From contig DGIT01000059.1 of assembly GCA_002386465.1 (NCBI GenBank), positions 1-29,719 of the forward strand: 29,719 bases of DNA. The letters are read 5' to 3'. Each line of letters starts with the position of its first letter. Within the stretch, counting starts at the first letter, position 1. The notes below the pieces were generated by a model that saw nothing but the letters and a program-made list of their open reading frames with translations, did no database searches and had not been told where the DNA came from. Positions 7,645-15,471 of this stretch are shown in pieces. The position numbers and the translations under genes were made by a program. Source of the DNA: Burkholderiales bacterium UBA4615 (GTDB lineage: Bacteria > Pseudomonadota > Gammaproteobacteria > Burkholderiales > Burkholderiaceae_E).

Positions 7645-8790
7645 CTAAGCGGAATCGGACTGCGCAAGCGCCCGGCCGATGAGGATTTTCTGAATGTCGC
7701 TGGTGCCTTCGTAGATCTGGCACACCCGTACATCGCGCCAGATACGTTCCACCGGAAAGTCGCTCACGTATCCGTAGCCACCGTGAATCTGGATGGCGTC
7801 TGAGCAGACCCGCTCGGCCATCTCGGAGGCAAAAAGCTTGGCCATGGCCGCCTCTTTCAGGCAGGGCTCGCCTGCGTCCTTCAGCGCGGCAGCATGCAGA
7901 ATCAGCTGACGTGCGGCTTCAATGGAGGTCGCCATATCGGCGAGCCGGAATTGCACCGCCTGATGGTTGAAGATGGCTGCGCCGAAGGCTTCGCGCTCTT
8001 TGGCATAGCGCAGTGCCGCTTCAAAAGCCGCGCGTGCCATGCCCAGCGACTGCGAGGCAATGCCGATGCGCCCGCCTTCCAGCCCGGACAGCGCAATCTT
8101 GTAGCCCTGACCCTCTTCACCCAGCAGGTTCTTAGCCGGAATACGACAGCCTTCCAATGCGATCTGCGCGGTGTCGGACGCGTGCTGGCCCACTTTGTCT
8201 TCGAGCCTGGCGACCCGATAGCCAGGCGTGTGCGTGGGGACCAGGAACGCCGAGATGCCCCGCTTGCCAGCCGCCGCATCCGTGACGGCCATGACAATCG
8301 CCACATCGGCGTGTTTGCCCGAGGTGATGAACTGCTTGACGCCATCAATCACATACTCATGGCCTTCACGCCGGGCCGTGGTGCGCAGCGCCGAGGCATC
8401 CGAGCCCACATGCGGCTCGGTCAGGCAGAACGCACCCAGCATGTCGCCACGTGCCAGCGGCGCGAGCCACTGCTGCTGCTGCGCCTCATTGGCATAGGCC
8501 ATGAGGATGGAGCACACCGGGCAGTTGTTGACCGAAACCACCGTGGACGTGGCGCCGTCGCCGGCAGCAATCTCTTCAAGGATGATGGCAAGCGCGGTGT
8601 AGTTCAGTCCGGCGCCGCCCAGTGCTTCAGGCACCGCTACGCCATAGCAGCCCAGCGCTGCCAAGCCGCTTAGCGCATCAGCCGGAAACTGACGGTCACG
8701 GTCCCATTGCGCAGCATGCGGCGTGATCTGCTCGGCCACGAAAGTGCGCACAGCATCGCGCACCTGCGAGAGTTCTTCAGACAGGATCAT
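7645..8790 (-). CDS. Acyl-CoA dehydrogenase (short/branched-chain type)
   Basis: A 381-residue FAD enzyme that introduces the alpha-beta double bond in an acyl-CoA and passes electrons to electron-transfer flavoprotein. Seen are the helical N-terminal domain, the FAD signature AFCLTEPHVGSDASALRT, VIDGVKQFITSGKHADVAIV, GEEGQGYKIALSGLEGGRIGIA, the QIHGGYGYVSDFPVER segment and RDVRVCQIYEGTSDIQKIL with the catalytic glutamate in YEGTS. That position matches short- and medium-chain dehydrogenases rather than isovaleryl-CoA dehydrogenase, so it should act on a different acyl-CoA from the IVD encoded further upstream. The ATG at 8790 (MILSEELSQVRDAVRTFV) is the family start; an open extension to 8874 overlaps the thiolase. 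The gap to the thiolase is 25 bp. Confidence 0.92.
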   Translation of the reverse strand: MILSEELSQVRDAVRTFVAEQITPHAAQWDRDRQFPADALSGLAALGCYGVAVPEALGGAGLNYTALAIILEEIAAGDGATSTVVSVNNCPVCSILMAYANEAQQQQWLAPLARGDMLGAFCLTEPHVGSDASALRTTARREGHEYVIDGVKQFITSGKHADVAIVMAVTDAAAGKRGISAFLVPTHTPGYRVARLEDKVGQHASDTAQIALEGCRIPAKNLLGEEGQGYKIALSGLEGGRIGIASQSLGMARAAFEAALRYAKEREAFGAAIFNHQAVQFRLADMATSIEAARQLILHAAALKDAGEPCLKEAAMAKLFASEMAERVCSDAIQIHGGYGYVSDFPVERIWRDVRVCQIYEGTSDIQKILIGRALAQSDSA

Positions 8791-8815
8791 GCGTGCCCCG
8801 TGACCTGACCGACAC

Positions 8816-10012
8816 TCAGAGGAGTTCGATGCCGACTGCCGTGGCTTCGCCGCCGCCGATGCATAGCGATGCAATGCCGCGCTTGCCGCCGGTTTTGCGC
8901 AGCGCGCCGATGAGCGTGACGATCAGCCGCGCGCCCGAGGCGCCGATCGGGTGCCCCAGTGCGCACGCACCACCGTGAATATTGACCTTGGCATGGTCCA
9001 GGCCATGCTCTTTCATGGCCGCCATGGTCACGACAGCGAAGGCTTCGTTGATTTCGAAGAGGTCGACATTCGCCGTGGACCAGCCGGTCTTTTCATACAG
9101 CTTGCGAATGGCACCCACCGGGGCCGTGGTGAACCACTGCGGCTCCTGCGAGTGGGTGGCGTGTGCCACAAGCCGCGCCACGGGTTTAATGCCGAGTTTG
9201 TCGGCGGTGGACTGTCGCATCATGACCATGGCCGCCGCGCCATCCGAAATGGATGACGATGTGGCCGCAGTGACCGTGCCGTCCTTGCGAAACGCCGGCT
9301 TGAGCGTGGGGATCTTGTCGATCTGAGCCTTGAACGGGCTTTCGTCCTTGTCGATGACCACATCGCCTTTGCGGCCAGCGACCACGACCGGCGCCATCTC
9401 CCAGGAGAACGATCCGTCGGTATTGGCAGCCTTGGCACGCTCGGTGGACGTGATGGCGAACCGGTCCTGCTCTTCGCGGGTGAACTGATATTTGCCGGCA
9501 CAGTCCTCGCCGTACATGCCCATGGACTTGCCACCGCCATTAGGCGTTTTTTCGTACGCGTCTTCCAGTCCGTCGAGTGCCATGTGATCGAAGAGCGTGC
9601 CGTGGCCATAGCGATAGCCGCCGCGGCCCTTGAGCATCATGTAGGGCGCATTGGACATGCTCTCCATGCCGCCCGCCACGATGATGTCCTGGCTGCCCAC
9701 GGCCAGCAGGTCATGCGCCAGCATGGCGGCCTTCATGCCCGAGCCACAGACCTTGTTGAGCGTGGTGGCTCCGGAAGAAGGCGGCAGCCCGGCACCCAGC
9801 GTGGCCTGGCGCGCGGGCGCCTGCCCCTGGCCCGCAGGCAGCACGCACCCCATGATCACTTCCTGCACCTGCTCGGGCTTGAGCCCGGCGCGTTCGACGG
9901 CAGCGCGGATCGCATGGGCACCCAGCTGATGCGCGGCAAACGAGGACAGCTCACCGGACATGCTGCCGATGGGGGTGCGCGCCACGGAGGCGATGACGAT
10001 GGGGTCAGCCAT
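8816..10012 (-). CDS. Acetyl-CoA acetyltransferase (thiolase)
   Basis: A 398-residue thiolase catalysing condensation of two acetyl-CoA or the reverse cleavage of acetoacetyl-CoA. The nucleophile is C89 in NKVCGSGMKA, the histidine is H354 in ALGHPIGASGARL, and the second cysteine is C384 in SLCIGGGEATA; EINEAFAVV is also present. Length and motifs fit biosynthetic-type AtoB/PhaA enzymes. In leucine breakdown HMG-CoA lyase releases acetoacetate and acetyl-CoA, so this enzyme can finish the pathway after acetoacetate activation. The ATG at 10012 follows a GGAG box about seven bases upstream (minus strand CCTGGAGTTCTTC). It begins 44 bp after aceK. Substrate range cannot be settled from the sequence. 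Confidence 0.92.
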   Translation of the reverse strand: MADPIVIASVARTPIGSMSGELSSFAAHQLGAHAIRAAVERAGLKPEQVQEVIMGCVLPAGQGQAPARQATLGAGLPPSSGATTLNKVCGSGMKAAMLAHDLLAVGSQDIIVAGGMESMSNAPYMMLKGRGGYRYGHGTLFDHMALDGLEDAYEKTPNGGGKSMGMYGEDCAGKYQFTREEQDRFAITSTERAKAANTDGSFSWEMAPVVVAGRKGDVVIDKDESPFKAQIDKIPTLKPAFRKDGTVTAATSSSISDGAAAMVMMRQSTADKLGIKPVARLVAHATHSQEPQWFTTAPVGAIRKLYEKTGWSTANVDLFEINEAFAVVTMAAMKEHGLDHAKVNIHGGACALGHPIGASGARLIVTLIGALRKTGGKRGIASLCIGGGEATAVGIELL

Positions 10013-10056
10013 GAAGAACTCCAGGAGGTGTTGAAAGGGGTGGCGCCGGGTGGGAA

Positions 10057-11850
10057 TCAACCGGGCGGCGATGCCTCATGATAACGGTTCCTGAATCGCA
10101 GCGATTCGGGGTAAGGGAACACATCCTCAAGCTCGCCCGCGCGGATTCGGGCCTGTTTTTCCTGCCAGAAACTCGCATCCAGCAGATCGGCGTGGTGCTT
10201 CATGAAGGCCTCGCGCACACGCGGGTCGCCCAGCAGGAACGTGCCGAATTCCTCCGGAAACACATCGGTCGGGCCGACCGTGTACCACGGCTCAGCCGCC
10301 ATTTCGTCTTCGGGTGTGCGAGGCGGCGGGATGCGTCTGAAATTGCAGTCACTCACATACGCCACTTCGTCGTAGTCATAGAACACCACACGACCCTGCC
10401 GGGTCACGCCGAAATTTTTGTAGAGCATGTCGCCCGGGAAAATGTCGGCTGCCACCATCTGTTTGATGGCATCGCCGTATTCGATCAGCGCCCGCTCGCG
10501 CTGCGTCGCGTCGGCCTGCTCAAGGTACATGTTGAGCGGCACCATGCGCCGCTCGATATACACATGCCGGATCCGCAAGGACACGCCATCGTCTTCAATG
10601 ATCGACGGTGCGGTATCAAGCAACTCCTCGATGAGTGCTGGATCCAGTCGGGACTTGGGCAGCGCCACATCAGCATATTCCCAGGTGTCGGCCATACGGC
10701 CCACACGGTCGTGGAACTTCACGAGCTGGTACTGGCGCTGAATGAATTCGCGGCTGACATCCTTGCGCCGCTTGTCCTTGATGATCTTGAATACATACGG
10801 AAACGAGGGCAGGGTGAATACGCCCATCACCAGACCCTTGATCCCCGGTGCGATGACGAACTGGTCATTGGAATGGCGCAGGTGGTGCAGCAGATCGCGG
10901 TAGAACGAGGTCTTGCCCTGCTTGTGCAGACCGAGCATGGTGTAAAGCTCGGACTCGGGCTTGGTCGGCATGAGCGTTTTGAGGAAGCGCACGTAGGCCG
11001 ACGGCACTTCCATGTCGACCATGAAATACGCCCGCGAAAAATTGAACAGGCCATCGATGCGCTCATGCCCGGTGAGCACCGTGTCGAGATACAGCCGCCT
11101 GCGGCTGTCCTGCAGGATCGGGATGGCAAACGGCGTGACGTCTCCGTCTGCCACGAACCGCCCGATCAGATAAGCGCCCTTGTTGCGAAAGAACAGCGTG
11201 CGCAGCACGTGAAGCTGGCAGTCGGACGGCCATTCAGATTCAGACCCTTCGAGTTCAGCCGCCTCCCTGATCACTTGCGTGGCCAGTCCAAGGTCCCGGT
11301 CGATGTCCAGAAATGGACAGGCCAGCCCCATGTCCACGAACACCTCGCGCAGGCTCGCAAACAGGCCTGCGCTGCGCGGGTAATAGGCGCGAAAACTGGG
11401 CGGCTCGCTGTCCAGATAATCAGTGGCCACTGCGGGCCGCACGAAAATGAAGTCGTTACGGAAATAGGCCCGGTGCAGCAGCTTCACGCATACCGAATTG
11501 AAGAAGGTCTCGGCCAACTCGGGCTGCCGGTGCTCGGCCAGCAGGTTCACGAAATGGCGTTTGACCTGCGCCCAATTGTCTGCAGCGAGTTGTGAGTCGC
11601 GAAACTGCACACCGATCAGCTCGACCGCTTCGCGCACACGCTCGTCATAGAAGGCGATCCGCTCGCGCGCGAGCTTGCGGATGGCATGCCAGTCGCCGGC
11701 TTCATAGCGCGACTTGGCCTGTTGTGCGTTGTAGCGGAACAATGCGTAATGGCGATCGAAGCCATTGCGGATTGCCAGCGCAATGGCTGCGCTGCCCGCA
11801 TCTTCAGTCGGAAGCAGTTTGTCGGTCGCCCGGCGCGAGAGTTGAGTCAT
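10057..11850 (-). CDS. aceK: Isocitrate dehydrogenase kinase/phosphatase
   Basis: The 597-residue protein matches AceK along its whole length. The N-terminal regulatory half includes FFNSVCVKLLHRAYFRNDFIF near residues 116-136. The kinase-like half has the ATP-binding segment APGIKGLVMGVF (334-345) with VFKIIKD (353-359, K355 likely the ATP lysine), GDMLYKNFGV and the VVFYDYDEV metal/catalytic segment. AceK phosphorylates and dephosphorylates isocitrate dehydrogenase, switching carbon between the TCA cycle and the glyoxylate bypass when acetate or acetyl-CoA is the carbon source. It sits nine bases after the isovaleryl-CoA dehydrogenase gene rather than in an aceBA operon, tying this switch to growth on substrates that yield acetyl-CoA. 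Start at the ATG at 11850 gives the usual family length. Confidence 0.96.
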   Translation of the reverse strand: MTQLSRRATDKLLPTEDAGSAAIALAIRNGFDRHYALFRYNAQQAKSRYEAGDWHAIRKLARERIAFYDERVREAVELIGVQFRDSQLAADNWAQVKRHFVNLLAEHRQPELAETFFNSVCVKLLHRAYFRNDFIFVRPAVATDYLDSEPPSFRAYYPRSAGLFASLREVFVDMGLACPFLDIDRDLGLATQVIREAAELEGSESEWPSDCQLHVLRTLFFRNKGAYLIGRFVADGDVTPFAIPILQDSRRRLYLDTVLTGHERIDGLFNFSRAYFMVDMEVPSAYVRFLKTLMPTKPESELYTMLGLHKQGKTSFYRDLLHHLRHSNDQFVIAPGIKGLVMGVFTLPSFPYVFKIIKDKRRKDVSREFIQRQYQLVKFHDRVGRMADTWEYADVALPKSRLDPALIEELLDTAPSIIEDDGVSLRIRHVYIERRMVPLNMYLEQADATQRERALIEYGDAIKQMVAADIFPGDMLYKNFGVTRQGRVVFYDYDEVAYVSDCNFRRIPPPRTPEDEMAAEPWYTVGPTDVFPEEFGTFLLGDPRVREAFMKHHADLLDASFWQEKQARIRAGELEDVFPYPESLRFRNRYHEASPPG

Positions 11851-11859
11851 GACGCAGGC

Positions 11860-13071
11860 TCAGCGAGTCTCTGCGAACAGTTCACGACCGATCAGCATGC
11901 GGCGGATTTCAGAGGTGCCGGCGCCGATCTCGTAGAGCTTGGCATCGCGCCACAGTCTGCCCGTGGGCGAATCGTTGAGGTAGCCGCTTCCGCCCAGGCA
12001 CTGAATGGCTTCGCCGGCCATCCAGGTGGCTTTCTCGGCGGAATACAGAATGGCTGCCGCTGCGTCCTTGCGCAGCGTGCGCACGTCGATCTTGCCCTGG
12101 GCCGAGCGGTCGCACTGACGACCCACTTCATACACATAGGCCCGGCAGGCCATCATGGTGCTGTACATATCGGCGATCTTGCCCTGCATGAGCTGGAATT
12201 CGCCAATCGGCTGGCCAAACTGCTTGCGCTCATGCAGATAAGGCACCACCACGTCCATACAGGCACTCATGATGCCCAGCGGCCCGCCCGAGAGCACTGC
12301 ACGCTCGAAATCCAGCCCGCTCATCAGCACGTTGGCCCCACGCCCCACGCCGCTCAGCGGGTCGTCGCCCAGTCCGCCCAGTACGTTCTCGGCAGGCACG
12401 ATGCAATCCTGAAAGACGAGCTCACCGGTATGGCTGCCGCGCATGCCGAGCTTGTCGAGCTTTTGTGCCACCGAAAAACCCTTGAAGGTTTTTTCAACCA
12501 GGAATGCGGTGATACCGCGTGCGCCGGCTTGCAGATCGTTCTTGGCGTAGATGACCATGACATCGGCATCAGGCCCGTTGGTGATCCACATCTTGGTGCC
12601 GTTGAGCACCCAATGATCGCCCTTGAGTTCCGCGCGCAGCTTCATGGACACGACGTCGGAGCCTGCGCCGGGCTCACTCATGGCAAGCGCTCCCACCCAC
12701 TCGCCTGAGACGAGCTTGGGCAGGTACTTGCGCTTTTGCCATTCGGTGCCGTTGCGGTTGATCTGATTGACGCACAGATTCGAATGCGCGCCATAAGACA
12801 GCCCCACCGATGCCGAGCCACGCGAGATTTCTTCCATGGCCACGATATGCGCGACGTACCCCATGTCGCTGCCGCCGTACGCTTCGGGCACGGTCATGCC
12901 GTGCACACCCAGGTCACCGAGTTTGCGCCAGAGGTCCATGGGGAACTGATCGTGGCGATCGATGTCGCCGGCACGCGGGGTGATTTCCGCTGCGGTGAAT
13001 TGCTGCAGCGTATCGCGCAGCATGGCGATGTCGTCGCCAAGGTCGAACTGCAATCCGGGGAGGTTCAGCAT
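11860..13071 (-). CDS. ivd: Isovaleryl-CoA dehydrogenase
   Basis: A 403-residue FAD acyl-CoA dehydrogenase that oxidises isovaleryl-CoA to 3-methylcrotonyl-CoA. It has LALSMSEP-type FAD signature as ALAMSEPGAGSDVVSMKL (128-145), KMWITNGPDADVMVIYAK (160-177), and GLDFERAVLSGGPLGIM (252-268) with E256. In IVD the catalytic base is the glutamate of this LD(L/F)ER segment, and here the C-terminal position used by other dehydrogenases reads YEIGAGTSEIRRML, as expected for IVD. The ATG at 13071 is preceded by AGGAA about eight bases upstream. It is the first gene of the minus-strand run; its product is the substrate of the carboxylase encoded by mccB. Also known as liuA. Confidence 0.94.
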   Translation of the reverse strand: MLNLPGLQFDLGDDIAMLRDTLQQFTAAEITPRAGDIDRHDQFPMDLWRKLGDLGVHGMTVPEAYGGSDMGYVAHIVAMEEISRGSASVGLSYGAHSNLCVNQINRNGTEWQKRKYLPKLVSGEWVGALAMSEPGAGSDVVSMKLRAELKGDHWVLNGTKMWITNGPDADVMVIYAKNDLQAGARGITAFLVEKTFKGFSVAQKLDKLGMRGSHTGELVFQDCIVPAENVLGGLGDDPLSGVGRGANVLMSGLDFERAVLSGGPLGIMSACMDVVVPYLHERKQFGQPIGEFQLMQGKIADMYSTMMACRAYVYEVGRQCDRSAQGKIDVRTLRKDAAAAILYSAEKATWMAGEAIQCLGGSGYLNDSPTGRLWRDAKLYEIGAGTSEIRRMLIGRELFAETR

Positions 13072-13133
13072 CAGGCGTTCCTGGAATCGAATCGTTTGAG
13101 ATGACCGTGCGAAGTCTGCGCGCGCTTGCGGCT

Positions 13134-13151
13134 GCGGGTAGACTCACCCGC
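13134..13151. promoter_or_regulatory. Short dyad in the divergent ivd / MBL-hydrolase intergenic region
   Basis: GCGGGT (13134-13139) and ACCCGC (13146-13151) form a perfect 6-bp inverted repeat around a 6-base centre. It lies about 63 bp upstream of ivd and 26 bp upstream of the divergent hydrolase gene, in the only place from which both transcripts could be controlled. A regulator site is plausible, but in GC-rich DNA a 6-bp dyad can occur by chance. I saw no convincing -35/-10 pair in this 105-bp gap. Confidence 0.25.
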
Positions 13152-13176
13152 ATTCAAGCCCTCGATTCTAGCCGCG

Positions 13177-14235
13177 ATGAACCCACTCGAACACGAGCTC
13201 AGCTACCCCTTGGGCGACACCCTGCCCGCTTTTGGCGGCAAGCTGGAAGTCGCGCCCGGTGTGTTCTGGTTACGCATGCCGCTGCCCTTTGCGCTCGACC
13301 ACATCAACCTGTGGCTGCTGCGCGATCAGTTCCGTGGCCAGTCGGGGTGGACGCTCATCGATTGCGGCATCTCGAGTGATGCGGTGCGTGGCCACTGGGA
13401 CACGCTGATCGCGCAGGAACTCGAAGGCTTGCCGATCGTGCGCGTGCTGTGCACGCACCACCATCCGGACCATGTCGGCTTGGCTGGAATGCTGACCGAG
13501 CGCTTTGGTGCGCCGCTCTGGATGACGCTGGGCGAATACACGGTGGGGCGCATCCTGTCAGTGATCATGCCCGGCAGTGATCCGCAGGCCACCTATAAGC
13601 ACTATCTGCGCAACGGCATGCAGGACAGCCCGCAACTCGATGCGCTCAAGGTGCGCAGCAGCTCGCATTTTCCCAGCCTCGTGCCGTCCATGCCGCAGCG
13701 TTTTCGGCGCATCCTGGACCATGAGGACATCGCGATTGGTGAGCGCACCTGGCGGGTCATCATCGGCACGGGGCATTCACATGAGCACGCCGCACTGCAC
13801 TGCGAGGCCGAGGATCTGCTCATCTCGGGTGATATGGTGCTGCCGCGCATTTCCACCAATGTCTCGGTCTTCGACATGGAGCCCGAGGCGAATCCGCTCA
13901 CCTGGTTTCTCGACTCACTCGGTCGCTTCGATCCGTGCGCGCAGGACACCCTCGTGCTGCCCTCGCATGGCCGACCCTTTCGCGGATTGCATCGGCGCAT
14001 CGCGCAATTGCGTGCGCATCATGCCGAGCGACTGGCCGTCATCGAGGCCGCCTGTCATGAGCGCCCGCGCCATGGCGCCGAGTCGGTTCAGATCATCTTC
14101 GGGCGCGAGTTCGATGCCCACCAGATGATGTTCGCGCTGGGCGAGTCACTCGCACATCTGCATGCCCTCTGGTACGACGGCCGATTGCGCCGCGAGATGG
14201 GAGCTGACGGCGTCATCCGCTTTGCGGCCGTGTGA
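13177..14235 (+). CDS. Metallo-beta-lactamase-fold hydrolase
   Basis: A 352-residue MBL-fold protein. The zinc-binding motif THHHPDHVG is at residues 93-101 (H94, H96, D98, H99 pattern), a further histidine lies in GTGHSHEHAAL, the bridging aspartate in LLISGDMVLP, and a last histidine in LPSHGRPF. The C-terminal region after SHGRPFRGLHRRIAQL looks helical, as in the glyoxalase II/LACTB2-like group with a winged-helix tail. These are hydrolases of thioesters, phosphodiesters or lactones; the substrate is unknown here. I chose the ATG at 13177 (MNPLEHELSYPLG) over an upstream TTG at 13126. No strong ribosome site precedes it. It is divergent from ivd and convergent with purT, and the placement beside ivd hints at an acyl thioesterase role, which is only inference. 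Confidence 0.88.
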   Translation: MNPLEHELSYPLGDTLPAFGGKLEVAPGVFWLRMPLPFALDHINLWLLRDQFRGQSGWTLIDCGISSDAVRGHWDTLIAQELEGLPIVRVLCTHHHPDHVGLAGMLTERFGAPLWMTLGEYTVGRILSVIMPGSDPQATYKHYLRNGMQDSPQLDALKVRSSSHFPSLVPSMPQRFRRILDHEDIAIGERTWRVIIGTGHSHEHAALHCEAEDLLISGDMVLPRISTNVSVFDMEPEANPLTWFLDSLGRFDPCAQDTLVLPSHGRPFRGLHRRIAQLRAHHAERLAVIEAACHERPRHGAESVQIIFGREFDAHQMMFALGESLAHLHALWYDGRLRREMGADGVIRFAAV

Positions 14236-14259
14236 CCGGTACATCGCACCCGACCTCGA

Positions 14260-15462
14260 TTACACCTGACGCGGACGCACCTTCGAAGCCGCCTGTTTAG
14301 CATTGGCGCGCGCGGTTTCGATATTTTCCGCACGGGCCAGTGCCACTCCCATGCGCCGCTTCAGGAATGACTCCGGCTTTCCGAAGAGCCGCAGATCGGT
14401 GCCCGGCACTGCGAGCGCCTCATCCACGCCGTCAAAGACAATGCCGCGTGCCTGCATGCCGCCATAAATGACGGCGCTCGCTCCAGGGTTGCGCAAGGAC
14501 GTGTCCACCGGCAAGCCCAGGATGGCACGCGCATGCAACTCGAACTCGGACTGATGTTGGGTCGCCATGGTGACCATGCCGGTATCGTGCGGGCGCGGGC
14601 TGACTTCCGAGAACCACACAGCGTCGCCTTTGACGAAAAGTTCCACGCCGAACAGACCCGCCCCACCCAGCGCACAGGTGACCGCATCGGCGATTTCGCG
14701 CGAACGCTTCAGGGCGGCTGCACTCATCGGCTGCGGCTGCCAACTCTCCACATAGTCGCCCGACACCTGCACATGGCCGATGGGCTCGCAAAAATGCGTG
14801 GCCAGCTGGCCGTTTGAATCGGCGGAACGCACGGTAAGCAGCGTGATTTCGTAGTCGAAATCAATGAAGCCCTCCACGATGACCCGCCCTGCGTCCACCC
14901 GCCCGCCGGTGCCGGCATAGGACCATGCGGCGGCCACTTCCTCGGGCGAATCGACTTTCGATTGGCCTTTGCCCGACGACGACATCACGGGCTTCACGAT
15001 GCAAGGGTAGCCGATGCCGTCATCGATGGCGGCCTGCAGTTCAGCCAGACTGCTGGCAAAGCGATACGGTGAGGTGGCCAGCCCAAGCTCTTCGGCGGCA
15101 AGCCGCCGAATGCCTTCGCGATTCATCGTGAGCCAGGCCGCACGCGCTGTGGGGGTGACTGCGACCACGCCTTCGCGCTCGAGCTCCATAAGGGTGGAGG
15201 TGGCGATTGCCTCGATTTCGGGGACGAGGCGCATGGGCTTTTCGCGTTCGACGAGGGCACGCAGTTGCGCGCCATCTGTCATGTCGATCACATGGGCCCG
15301 ATGGGCCACCTGCTGACCCGGGGCGTCGCCGTAGCGATCGACGGCGATCACTTCGACCCCCAGGCGCTGCAGCGCAATGATCACTTCCTTACCGAGTTCG
15401 CCTGCGCCCAGAAACATGATGCGGGTGGCCGAAGGGGAAAGAGGGGTGCCTAGCGTCGTCAT
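14260..15462 (-). CDS. purT: Formate-dependent phosphoribosylglycinamide formyltransferase
   Basis: The 400-residue protein is an ATP-grasp enzyme that uses formate and ATP to formylate glycinamide ribonucleotide in purine synthesis. Characteristic segments are IMFLGAGELGKEVIIALQRLG near residues 15-35, AVDRYGDAPGQQVAHRAHV, LVPEIEAIATSTLMELE, TPTARAAWLTMNREGIRRLAAEELGL, the ATP-binding loop VKPVMSSSGKGQS, and FGVELFVKGD...SEVSPRPHDTGMVT. The length equals that of usual PurT. It begins nine bases after the membrane-spermidine-synthase-like gene and is the last gene of a three-gene minus-strand run; it converges with the hydrolase gene across 24 bp in which I see no terminator hairpin. Confidence 0.96.
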   Translation of the reverse strand: MTTLGTPLSPSATRIMFLGAGELGKEVIIALQRLGVEVIAVDRYGDAPGQQVAHRAHVIDMTDGAQLRALVEREKPMRLVPEIEAIATSTLMELEREGVVAVTPTARAAWLTMNREGIRRLAAEELGLATSPYRFASSLAELQAAIDDGIGYPCIVKPVMSSSGKGQSKVDSPEEVAAAWSYAGTGGRVDAGRVIVEGFIDFDYEITLLTVRSADSNGQLATHFCEPIGHVQVSGDYVESWQPQPMSAAALKRSREIADAVTCALGGAGLFGVELFVKGDAVWFSEVSPRPHDTGMVTMATQHQSEFELHARAILGLPVDTSLRNPGASAVIYGGMQARGIVFDGVDEALAVPGTDLRLFGKPESFLKRRMGVALARAENIETARANAKQAASKVRPRQV

Positions 15463-15471
15463 AGTGAATCC

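Noticed and set aside
7616..7650. Two copies of GGACTAAGC between the dehydrogenase and the hydrolase
   Set aside because: Nine-base direct repeats 26 bp apart, one containing the stop codon, with no sign of a mobile element; probably a small slip duplication or chance.
10078..11595. Long open frame on the plus strand opposite aceK
   Set aside because: It is the antisense shadow of a fully conserved aceK; its histidine- and arginine-rich translation has no family features, as is common in GC-rich genomes.
13126..13176. TTG start for the MBL hydrolase upstream of 13177
   Set aside because: It would add 17 residues unlike the family, and the ATG at 13177 gives a normal N-terminus.
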